DNA of 5,220 nt from Humisphaera sp. (GTDB lineage: Bacteria > Planctomycetota > Phycisphaerae > Tepidisphaerales > Tepidisphaeraceae): NCBI GenBank assembly GCA_025351525.1, contig JANXVV010000114.1, forward strand, positions 1 to 5,220, written 5' to 3'. The position numbers were made by a program, and so were the translations under genes. How positions within the stretch are numbered: the first letter of the stretch is position 1; each line of letters starts with the position of its first letter. Under the pieces are notes generated by a model. It searched no databases. It saw only the letters and a list, made by a program, of their open reading frames with translations, and had not been told where the DNA came from. Shown here piece by piece: positions 1-5,169 of the stretch.

Positions 1-12
1 GGTCTGCTCCGA

Positions 13-74
13 AAATGACCGCCAGTTAGTACGAAGTACGTGCAAATCGCGGTCATTTGCACGCGGTAGCGTGC
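13..74. repeat. Overlapping hairpins at the left edge
   Basis: This stretch is packed with short inverted repeats. AAATGACCGC at 13-22 is perfectly complementary to GCGGTCATTT at 49-58. CGTGCAAAT at 39-47 pairs with ATTTGCACG at 55-63. GCACGC at 59-64 pairs with GCGTGC at 69-74. The second and third stems compete with parts of the first, so alternative folds are possible. No T-run follows any stem, so these do not look like intrinsic terminators. They lie directly beside repeat copy A and may belong to the same repeat mosaic. No coding signal is visible here. Confidence 0.55.
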
Positions 75-77
75 CCA

Positions 78-155
78 GCGTCGCGTGTGTGCGGTACGCC
101 GCACATGACGACTCGGAGTACCGCGACCTGTGGCACCCGACCGTGTGAAAAACTG
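78..155 (+). repeat. Dispersed structured repeat, copy A
   Basis: Positions 78-137 match the reverse complement of 5099-5154 almost base for base, apart from one substitution near the start and a small difference at the top of a hairpin. The shared unit holds a hairpin (TGTGCGG 88-94, loop TACG, CCGCACA 99-105) and then the core CGGAGTACCGC at 114-124 followed by GACCTGTGGCACC. Past 138 the similarity to copy B fades but can be followed to about 155. The function is unknown. It is not tRNA- or rRNA-like. Confidence 0.75.
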
Positions 156-161
156 AGTCTA

Positions 162-333
162 AAATTGCACTGGCCCGGCGCTTAATTCGGGAAACCTTCG
201 CCGCGCGAGGTAAGACCTTCGTCGATGGAACGGCACCTCTGCGTAAAAACATGTCTCACGAAATCCTCCAACGGGATCGACCCCACCGCGTTATAAGGTG
301 GACCGAAACACTTTTACCGATCCTTTGCGACAT
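162..333. other. Intergenic, no gene recognised
   Basis: Between repeat copy A and the promoter of the secreted-protein gene I see no convincing reading frame, RNA gene or terminator. There is a weak stem at 283-287/297-301 (CCACC with GGTGG) around an AT-rich loop. The stretch could hold regulatory DNA or the decayed remains of a gene. Confidence 0.4.
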
Positions 334-362
334 TTGAACGGCCATCGGGTAGCATCTGTAAT
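334..362 (+). promoter_or_regulatory. Putative sigma70-type promoter
   Basis: TTGAAC at 334-339 and TGTAAT at 357-362 are separated by 17 bases. They resemble the housekeeping -35 (TTGACA) and -10 (TATAAT) boxes with optimal spacing. A start near 369 would give a leader of roughly 27 nt before the ATG at 396, with the ribosome binding site inside it. The call rests on sequence similarity only. Confidence 0.4.
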
Positions 363-382
363 CGTCCAGGGTCACTTTTTGT

Positions 383-387
383 GGGAG
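383..387 (+). promoter_or_regulatory. Ribosome binding site that fixes the start at 396
   Basis: GGGAG lies 8 bases before the ATG at 396. An in-frame GTG at 381 would extend the protein by five residues but would place this Shine-Dalgarno-like motif inside the gene. The ATG at 396 is therefore the better start. Confidence 0.6.
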
Positions 388-395
388 CTGAGTCG

Positions 396-1520
396 ATGCA
401 CTTTGAAGAGATCAGAACAAACAAGCGTGCGATGGTGTGGGCGTTGATGGGTGGACTGGCGATGACCGGTGCCGCGTCCGCCGCCGACACGGGCAAGATG
501 GACATGGCCAAACCCACTGCCGCCAAGCCCGATTCCGCGAAGCCTACCCCCGCCAAACCCGACCCCAAAGCCACGGCGGCGGCGACAAAAGCCGTTCAGG
601 CGGCGATTGCCATCCTGCAAAAGGAAGTGATCGCCCATCAGAAGGATCCGCAATCCGCCCTGCGCGACAAGTGCAATTATTTCACGGATAATCCATCGAC
701 CGATCTTTTGCCGGAAGTGATCGTGCAGGCGCTTGGGTCGACCATCAGCCCGGATGCTCCGAGCGACAGCTATATCAAATGGCAGCTTCTGTCCGGCGCG
801 CCGGCGAAGTTCGACGCGGAAACCGGTCGTTTGGCGGCGACGATGCTGATGAAAGCCGCCAAGCCGATCCTGCGTCCCGGTGCAAGCGCCAACGACAAAC
901 GGCTGCTGGATCCGCTGGTAAGAGACGTCAAAAACGTCGACGATTCGCTGGCGATGACCAAAAAGCTGGAGGGGTTGGTCACCCCCTGGGAAGAGCGCAA
1001 TAAGCCCGTGCTGGCCTATCGCGATGAGCTTTATTCGCGTCTTCCGGTCGGCCCGGAGGCGTTGGTGGCTCATCTGGAAGATGTGACTCAGCGCGTCGAA
1101 GCGGGGTACACCGGTGAGAAGATCATGGCGGAAGCCGCCGCCGAGATCACCAAGTGGATCGACACCAATCCCCCGGCGGCCCACCTGTATGTGATGGCCG
1201 AGCGCGTGAAGAAAGTGATCGCCAAAGGCGGCGGCAAGCCCGCGCCCACCAACGGCGGCAATAATACTCCAGGCGGCAAGGGCATGAAGGGATACGGCCC
1301 TAATAATCCCCCCGCAAACTACGCCGCCGGCGGGGCGATGCAGTATCCCCCGAAATACTACGATCACGTCGAGTTTGATTCGAAGTACAACAAATGGATG
1401 TGGGCGGATATCAGTGGCCGGTACGTTCGGGCTGAAACGCTGACCGATCTGCTGAACACCCTGGAAGATTCCGCCAAGACCGCGAAGGCGGCGGATGGGA
1501 CGATGACCAAGGGGAAGTGA
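396..1520 (+). CDS. Secreted protein of unknown function with KP-repeat linker
   Basis: This encodes 374 residues of no family I recognise. The N-terminus is a Sec signal peptide: charged residues up to R11, a hydrophobic core at 12-26, and an A-S-A site at 27-29 followed by A-D, which suggests signal peptidase I cleavage after A29. Next comes a low-complexity linker with Lys-Pro exactly every five residues (39, 44, 49, 54), as used to tether or space envelope domains. Residues about 60-276 are probably mostly helical and rich in charged residues. A Gly/Asn/Pro-rich stretch spans 277-316. A small aromatic module (YPPKYYDHVEF, then KWMW) follows, and the C-terminus is basic. No catalytic motif is visible. 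The product is expected outside the cytoplasm. The gene appears monocistronic behind the promoter at 334-362. Its last 110 bases are overlapped by an opposite-strand frame. The GTG at 381 is an alternative start. Confidence 0.85.
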   Translation: MHFEEIRTNKRAMVWALMGGLAMTGAASAADTGKMDMAKPTAAKPDSAKPTPAKPDPKATAAATKAVQAAIAILQKEVIAHQKDPQSALRDKCNYFTDNPSTDLLPEVIVQALGSTISPDAPSDSYIKWQLLSGAPAKFDAETGRLAATMLMKAAKPILRPGASANDKRLLDPLVRDVKNVDDSLAMTKKLEGLVTPWEERNKPVLAYRDELYSRLPVGPEALVAHLEDVTQRVEAGYTGEKIMAEAAAEITKWIDTNPPAAHLYVMAERVKKVIAKGGGKPAPTNGGNNTPGGKGMKGYGPNNPPANYAAGGAMQYPPKYYDHVEFDSKYNKWMWADISGRYVRAETLTDLLNTLEDSAKTAKAADGTMTKGK

Positions 1521-1872
1521 TTTTTCGAGCGCCGTGGGATTCGATTGTTCTGACAATATACAACCCGAAGTTCGGAGAAGCTGCGCCAGTCGGGAACGCC
1601 CCTGACGGCGTTGCACCAAACGGCAATCCCGGCATTCCACCCGGCACGAAGTTGATCGGCACGTTGATCGGGGAAACCTTCAACCCCGCCAGCGCGGTAT
1701 TGAGCTTCGTTTGCGTGTCGAGAGCAAGCGCAACTTCCAGCTTGACGGCCGGTATTTTTATGCCGGTTGCGCCCTGTTGAATGGCTTTAAGTTCATCGCC
1801 GATCTGCTTTTGCAGGGTTCCGCGAAGCAGCTCGATGCGTGCGAATATGGAAACGGCGGGGTTTGCACTCAT
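1411..1872 (-). CDS. Hypothetical protein, possibly a truncated tape-measure-like N-terminus
   Basis: This encodes 153 residues. The start is supported by GGAG (minus strand, 1885-1882) nine bases before the ATG. Residues 1-100 look like a genuine protein: a helical segment (residues 5-32, ARIELLRGTLQKQIGDELKA), then alternating short beta-like stretches (GIKIPAVKLEVALALD, GLKVSPINVPINFV), then a Gly/Pro-rich part. From about residue 107 the frame loses this character, and residues 118-153 are simply antisense to the end of the secreted-protein gene. The original C-terminus therefore seems to have been lost and replaced by chance sequence. The helix followed by 'xIxIPVxV' strands recalls the start of some phage tail tape-measure proteins, but that is only a resemblance. 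It could instead be an intact small protein of unknown function. Confidence 0.55.
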   Translation of the reverse strand: MSANPAVSIFARIELLRGTLQKQIGDELKAIQQGATGIKIPAVKLEVALALDTQTKLNTALAGLKVSPINVPINFVPGGMPGLPFGATPSGAFPTGAASPNFGLYIVRTIESHGARKITSPWSSSHPPPSRSWRNLPGCSADRSAFQPERTGH

Positions 1873-1902
1873 TTATAATTGCTCCGGTGGTTGCGTCAGA
1901 TT

Positions 1903-2154
1903 ATGCTTGGTGCCATGCACGGGAATAAATTGGCTGGTTGGATCGGGGCTGCGGTGCTGGTTGTGGTCCTGATAAGTCTGGTTGCGATAGTGACCCACGG
2001 CGACAAGGCATCGGGAGAACTGACGAAATACACCGCCCGCGCATCGGTTTTGGAATCAAAAGAGCGGAATGATGGGCTTGACATTGCCGAAAAATCTGAG
2101 CTTGCCGAGCTAAAGGCGAGAATTGGAAAGATGCGAGCCGATGGGATCCGCTAA
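1903..2154 (+). CDS. Small single-pass membrane protein
   Basis: From the ATG at 1903 this encodes 83 residues. Other possible starts are TTG at 1879 and ATG at 1915 (79 residues), and none has a clear ribosome binding site. A short N-terminus is followed by one strong membrane segment (residues about 12-30, with AAVLVVVLISLVAIV). A polar, probably coiled-coil tail then ends with EKSELAELKARIGK. The next gene on the same strand has the same plan and a similar motif (EKAELAEL), so the two may be old duplicates. The start lies only about 30 bases from the divergent start at 1872, too little for two separate promoters. The function is unknown. Confidence 0.6.
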   Translation: MLGAMHGNKLAGWIGAAVLVVVLISLVAIVTHGDKASGELTKYTARASVLESKERNDGLDIAEKSELAELKARIGKMRADGIR

Positions 2155-2269
2155 TCGCATTCCCCGATCCAAGCAGGCGGCTCAGTCCGCAGGTACACGA
2201 ATATTGCGACTGGGTTTGCGCTCATGGGTGGTACTTGTCCCGATTAAATGTGTCGAGTAGGTTTAACGT
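2155..2269. other. Short intergenic region
   Basis: These 115 bases separate the two small membrane-protein genes. I see no clear terminator for the first. No promoter with both boxes well spaced can be picked out for the second, so co-transcription of the two is possible. Confidence 0.3.
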
Positions 2270-2575
2270 ATGACAATTTCAAGGCAACGCGGGACCGTAG
2301 TGGTTGCAGGGTGCATTTTATTCGCTTTCGCTGCGTATCTCGGAAGTTCTGATTGGAATAGTAAATCCAATGCAATTCGCGCCCGCATCGCAGAGTTGGA
2401 AAACAAGGCCGACACAGCGACTCGTGCAATGGAAAACGCCCATCGCACATACGATCCTGTAATCATTCAGGAGGTGAGGTCTTCCGCCCGTTTCTTGACC
2501 GACTCAGAGAAGGCGGAGCTTGCGGAGCTTCTCGTGCGCGAGGCTAAGGAAAAGGTCGACAAGTTGGGCAAATAA
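2270..2575 (+). CDS. Small membrane-anchored coiled-coil protein
   Basis: This encodes 101 residues. GAGTAGG at 2255-2261 lies eight bases before the ATG and serves as a reasonable ribosome binding site. Residues 8-25 form one hydrophobic segment. It contains V-A-G-C at 12-15, which reads like a lipobox, but only about five hydrophobic residues precede the Cys, so a plain membrane anchor is more likely than a lipoprotein. The rest is charged and heptad-like (AIRARIAELENKADTA, then SEKAELAELLVREAKEKVDK), suggesting a coiled coil. It shares layout and the EKxELAEL motif with the gene at 1903-2154. No function can be assigned. Confidence 0.65.
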   Translation: MTISRQRGTVVVAGCILFAFAAYLGSSDWNSKSNAIRARIAELENKADTATRAMENAHRTYDPVIIQEVRSSARFLTDSEKAELAELLVREAKEKVDKLGK

Positions 2576-2581
2576 AACCAA

Positions 2582-2639
2582 AATGACCTCGCGATTTCCG
2601 TGGAATGTTATGGCGTCGGTCGCGGAAATTCCGGTCATT
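2582..2639. terminator. Two-part inverted repeat between convergent genes
   Basis: AATGACC at 2582-2588 pairs with GGTCATT at 2633-2639. Further in, ATTTCCG at 2594-2600 pairs with CGGAAAT at 2623-2629, with a small internal loop between the stems. It sits just after the plus-strand stop at 2575 and overlaps the stop of the minus-strand gene (2635-2637). Its position suits a shared transcription end, but neither side has a T-run, so it is not a classical intrinsic terminator. Confidence 0.3.
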
Positions 2640-3155
2640 CCGACGAATGAGCGTCGACAAAATCCCGGAGCATTCTCCGAACGATCCCCGCATCCGCGCC
2701 CTGATACCTTAGATGCTCCGGTGTCTGCTCTAACACCCACGCCACAAGGCAATCGTCATCCTTGCCGAGTAGTTCATCGGGTTCCACCTGGTGCGCCTCG
2801 CAAATGGCATCGAATTGTTTGAAGCATCCATCCCGGCGAACGTCTTCCACGCTCCTGTCGGCCTTGTCGGTGCCGTCGCTGAGCATCGCGCCGAGTTGGT
2901 CCCAATTCAGCTCGAAAAACTCTTTCAGGGTGAGTTGGGGTCCGTTTGGGTCGGAGCAAGCAAGGTGGGTGAGTTTTCGCCAGTCAACGGGCTTCCAGGC
3001 TGATGGCCGTCTGCGGGATTTTTTTTTTCGGTATAAAAACCCCACAGATCCCACGTCGCCGCCGCGATCTTGTCGGCATCATGGTTGACGTAGATTTCGG
3101 AGACATCATCCAAGCGCAATTGCGGGTGCTTGACCTTTAGGCACAGCAAGGTCAT
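2635..3155 (-). CDS. Frame-split gene joined at an A10 run; resembles a phage tail-assembly chaperone
   Basis: Two overlapping minus-strand frames make one sensible protein. The first runs from ATG at 3155 through 45 residues (MTLLCLKVKHPQL... to WDLWGFYTEKK). The second continues from the same lysines for 128 residues to the stop at 2635. They meet at ten consecutive A's on the coding strand (3028-3019), and a -1 shift there yields about 173 residues. Without a shift the first frame ends after 31 low-quality residues at 2925. The second frame alone would need a weak GTG at 3054. The first part has the 'LCLKVKHPQLxLDDVSEIY' style of tail chaperones. The early second part (DWRKLTHLACSDPNGPQLTLKEFFELNWDQLGAML) resembles their frameshifted extension. 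The end (FKQFDAICEAHQVEPDELL...) is unrecognised. The N-terminus appears short: upstream lies repeat DNA, suggesting loss of the original start. It could be slippage-dependent, a pseudogene, or a sequencing error. Confidence 0.5.
3019..3028 (-). other. A10 slippery tract (coding strand)
   Basis: There are ten T's on the plus strand, hence ten A's on the coding strand of the gene above, giving ..E-K-K in the first frame and K-K-K-S in the second. Runs of nine or more A's are known to cause transcriptional slippage, and A AAA AAA also supports -1 ribosomal slippage. The required direction is -1, equivalent to one extra A. Confidence 0.7.
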
Positions 3156-3226
3156 ACACAGGTCGCGGTACTCCGAGACCTGTGTCTTTCGGCCACCGTG
3201 AAAAAACACAGGTCTCGGAGTACCGC
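3156..3226. repeat. Long hairpin made of two core repeats (copies D and E)
   Basis: Positions 3165-3185 are perfectly complementary to 3206-3226 over 21 bp, with a 20-base loop. Both arms contain the core CGGAGTACCGC, on the minus strand at 3165-3175 (D) and the plus strand at 3216-3226 (E). A competing fold pairs ACACAGGTC at 3156-3164 with GACCTGTGT at 3177-3185. D, read on the minus strand (3176-3157), matches 20 bases or more of copies A and B. The hairpin begins exactly one base before the ATG at 3155. Confidence 0.85.
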
Positions 3227-3362
3227 TCGTTCTTCCACACATCTTTTCAAATGCCGTTCAGGGCATTTGAAAAGCTGTTGAGTCCGCTTCCAACTCGCAT
3301 GATCAAGTGGCGTTTTCGACAGCGCCAAGGCCGGTTTTAAAGATGTGTGGAAGAACGAGCGG
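3223..3362. repeat. 24-bp perfect inverted repeat enclosing a hairpin
   Basis: Positions 3223-3246 and 3339-3362 are perfect reverse complements over 24 bp. Inside, CTTTTCAAATGCC at 3243-3255 pairs with GGCATTTGAAAAG at 3262-3274 around a six-base loop, overlapping the left arm by four bases. The remaining inner part (3275-3338) has only a weak five-bp stem (3308-3312/3323-3327) and no convincing gene. Terminal inverted repeats around about 90 bp resemble a very small non-autonomous element, but no flanking target duplication is obvious. Confidence 0.8.
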
Positions 3363-3427
3363 AGTACCGCGACCTGTGGCACCCCGGTGCCCTTCAAAAC
3401 CTGGAAGTTATTTGCAACCCGTTCCTT
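3360..3427 (+). repeat. Dispersed structured repeat, copy C
   Basis: This copy matches the reverse complement of 5055-5121. The first 27 bases are identical (core CGGAGTACCGC plus GACCTGTGGCACCCCG). A variable stretch of about ten bases with a one-base length difference follows, then a near-identical inner part (AAAACC-GGAAGTTATTTGC-ACCCGTTCCTT). C lacks the hairpin part seen in A and B; at 3360 it joins the 24-bp inverted repeat instead. Its inner end overlaps the 3' end of the ABC transporter gene. Confidence 0.85.
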
Positions 3428-4958
3428 GATCCACTTCCGTCCCTGTCGCTTCTCGCATAATCGTATGTTCGGTAAGTTCCTGAACCGGCCGCGCCGGGCC
3501 TAAAACACCTCGGCACATGACGGCAATGCGGTCGCAGGTGCCGAGCAATTCCGGCAGATAGCTGCTGACCATCAGCACCGCGCAAGGCGCGCGGCCCGTC
3601 GCTGCATCACCCACCGCCAGATCATCGATCAACCGATAAATCTGGGCTTTGGAACCGACATCGATCCCGCGCGTCGGTTCATCGAGCAGCAGGATATCGA
3701 CGCCGTGATGCAGGAGGCGGGCGAGGGCGACTTTCTGCTGGTTGCCACCTGAAAGCGCGCCGACCGCTTGCCGTGGCCCGCTGCATTTGATCGCCAACCG
3801 TTGCACCCAATGCCGGGTGGCGGCGTTTTGCCGACCGGGCGTCACCAGGCCGACCGGGCCCAGGTCCTTCAAATTGGAGAGCGTAAGATTCTCGGCGATG
3901 CTGAGCGAGAGCGCGAGGCCTTCCATCTTGCGGTCTTCGCTGACCATGCCGACGCCCTGGCCCCATCGCCGTGCGGGCGATGCGAAGCCGTTCAAACTCT
4001 CGATGCGAAGTGTGCCGGCGCGGACTTTATCGAGACCGAAAATCGTGCGCAGCAGTTCGGTACGGCCTGCGCCGATCAATCCCGCGATGCCGAGCACTTC
4101 ACCACGCCGCAATTGCAACGACGCATTTTGCGGGCCGTTGGCACCCTGCAACTGTCGAACATCCAGCACGGTTTCACCGGGTGCGCGCGGGGAACGGGGA
4201 TAGAGGTCTTTGACCTCACGGCCGACCATGAGTTCGATGATGCGGTGGACGGTAACGTCAGCCGTTTGACCTTCACCGACGCTGCGGCCATCGCGCAGCA
4301 CCGTGAAGCGGTCGGCGATCTCGCGCACCTCTTCCAGAAAATGGGAGATGTACAGGATCGCGTGACCGTCCGCTTTCAGCCGTCGAACCAGATCGAACAG
4401 ATGGCGGATATCGGCGGCGGTCAGGCTGCTGGTCGGTTCATCCAGCACGAGCACGCGACAACCGACCGCGATCGCCCGGCCAATCTCGACCAACTGCCGG
4501 TCGGCGGGATTGAGGCGGTTGACGATCGCATCGGGCCGGATGTCGGGGCGGCCCAGTTGCCGCAGGGCATCGACGGCCCGACGCCGAATTTCGGCCCAGT
4601 TGAGAAACGGGCCGCGCGTGGGTTCCATCCCGAGCAGGATATTTTCCATCACGGATAAGTGCGGCGCGAGGGAGAGTTCCTGATAGATCATGCTCACGCC
4701 GGCCTTGCGGGCCTCCATCGGCGTGCGCGGGGCGTAGGGCAGGCCGTCGAGCCACATCCGGCCTGCATCGGGCTGATGCGCTCCGGACAGGATTTTCATC
4801 AAGGTACTTTTGCCGGCACCGTTTTCTCCCACGACGGCCAATACCTGTCCCGGTTCGACGGCAAGGTCCACTCCTTCCAGCGCAAGCGTCGCGCCGAATC
4901 GCTTGTGGATTCCAGTGACGCGCAGCCGGGGGGCGGAAGTGATTTGAGAAGCTGGCAT
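3408..4958 (-). CDS. Sugar ABC importer, double ATP-binding subunit (RbsA/MglA/XylG type)
   Basis: This encodes 516 residues, the usual length of the family. It is the cytoplasmic ATPase that drives import of a monosaccharide such as ribose, xylose or galactose; the substrate cannot be told from this subunit. First ATPase domain: Walker A GENGAGKST at 44-52, Q-loop Q93, a signature reading LNPADRQ at 149-155 (usually LSxGxxQ), Walker B VLVLDEP ending at 175, H-loop H206. Second domain: the family's normal degenerate Walker A GLIGAGRTE at 293-301, SEDRK at 340-344, signature LSGGNQQ at 402-408, Walker B LLLDEPTRGID at 423-433, and SSYLPE in place of an H-loop. The start at 4958 was chosen because the longer frame back to 5105 runs through a terminator and repeat B. 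The last five codons and the stop lie in repeat C. No permease or binding protein is in the window, so it may be an orphan or separated from its partners. Confidence 0.95.
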   Translation of the reverse strand: MPASQITSAPRLRVTGIHKRFGATLALEGVDLAVEPGQVLAVVGENGAGKSTLMKILSGAHQPDAGRMWLDGLPYAPRTPMEARKAGVSMIYQELSLAPHLSVMENILLGMEPTRGPFLNWAEIRRRAVDALRQLGRPDIRPDAIVNRLNPADRQLVEIGRAIAVGCRVLVLDEPTSSLTAADIRHLFDLVRRLKADGHAILYISHFLEEVREIADRFTVLRDGRSVGEGQTADVTVHRIIELMVGREVKDLYPRSPRAPGETVLDVRQLQGANGPQNASLQLRRGEVLGIAGLIGAGRTELLRTIFGLDKVRAGTLRIESLNGFASPARRWGQGVGMVSEDRKMEGLALSLSIAENLTLSNLKDLGPVGLVTPGRQNAATRHWVQRLAIKCSGPRQAVGALSGGNQQKVALARLLHHGVDILLLDEPTRGIDVGSKAQIYRLIDDLAVGDAATGRAPCAVLMVSSYLPELLGTCDRIAVMCRGVLGPARPVQELTEHTIMREATGTEVDQGTGCK

Positions 4959-5026
4959 GGAAAAACGCGAGTGTATTGAAGCGTTCAGCGCCTTCCCGGA
5001 AAGACCGGTTTTTTTCGTCGCACAGC

Positions 5027-5050
5027 AAAAATCCCGTCCCTCCGGGACGG
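5027..5050 (-). terminator. Rho-independent terminator, minus strand
   Basis: On the minus strand, CCGTCCC (5050-5044), a three-base loop and GGGACGG (5040-5034) form a seven-bp GC stem, followed by GATTTTT. It lies about 70 bases upstream of the ABC gene start, so it would stop transcripts arriving from the right, probably those of a gene ending near 5170. It could also act as an attenuator for the ABC gene if transcription starts in repeat B. Confidence 0.7.
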
Positions 5051-5054
5051 CGCT

Positions 5055-5154
5055 AAGGAACGGGTCGCAAATAACTTCCCGGTTTTCAACGGTGCGGGGT
5101 GCCACAGGTCGCGGTACTCCGAGTCGTCATGTGCGTTCCGCACACACACGACGC
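5055..5154 (-). repeat. Dispersed structured repeat, copy B (most complete)
   Basis: This copy shares 5099-5154 with copy A and 5055-5121 with copy C, both in inverted orientation, so it appears to be the full-length form of about 100 bp. Read on the minus strand, it has a hairpin (TGTGCG 5141-5136 and CGCACA 5132-5127), the core CGGAGTACCGC (5121-5111), GACCTGTGGCACC, then the inner AAGTTATTTGC part. The terminator at 5027-5050 lies directly beyond its inner end. Confidence 0.85.
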
Positions 5155-5169
5155 ATGAAAAGCGGGATA

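Noticed and set aside
372..1640. Long minus-strand open frame of 422 codons
   Set aside because: It lies fully antisense to the secreted-protein gene. Its composition (Gly, Arg, His and Leu runs) is typical of the mirror of a GC-rich gene, and the plus-strand frame has a promoter, ribosome binding site and signal peptide.
1747..1770. Hairpin CCGGTAT-TTTT-ATGCCGG
   Set aside because: It lies inside a coding region and has no T-run after the stem on either strand.
3152..3397. Minus-strand 81-codon frame across the palindromes
   Set aside because: It consists of inverted-repeat sequence, has no ribosome binding site and is not protein-like.
3156..3427. CRISPR array
   Set aside because: The repeats are inverted, unequally spaced and overlapping, with no regular spacers and no cas genes.
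3768..4658. Plus-strand open frame of 296 codons
   Set aside because: It is antisense to the ABC ATPase gene, whose motifs are unmistakable; the frame is a by-product of GC-rich codons.
4995..5015. CCGG-AAAGA-CCGG followed by T7 on the plus strand as a terminator
   Set aside because: The stem is only four base pairs and no plus-strand gene precedes it.
4959..5105. 49-residue N-terminal extension of the ABC ATPase
   Set aside because: It would run through the terminator at 5027-5050 and the repeat, and family members start close to the residue encoded at 4958.
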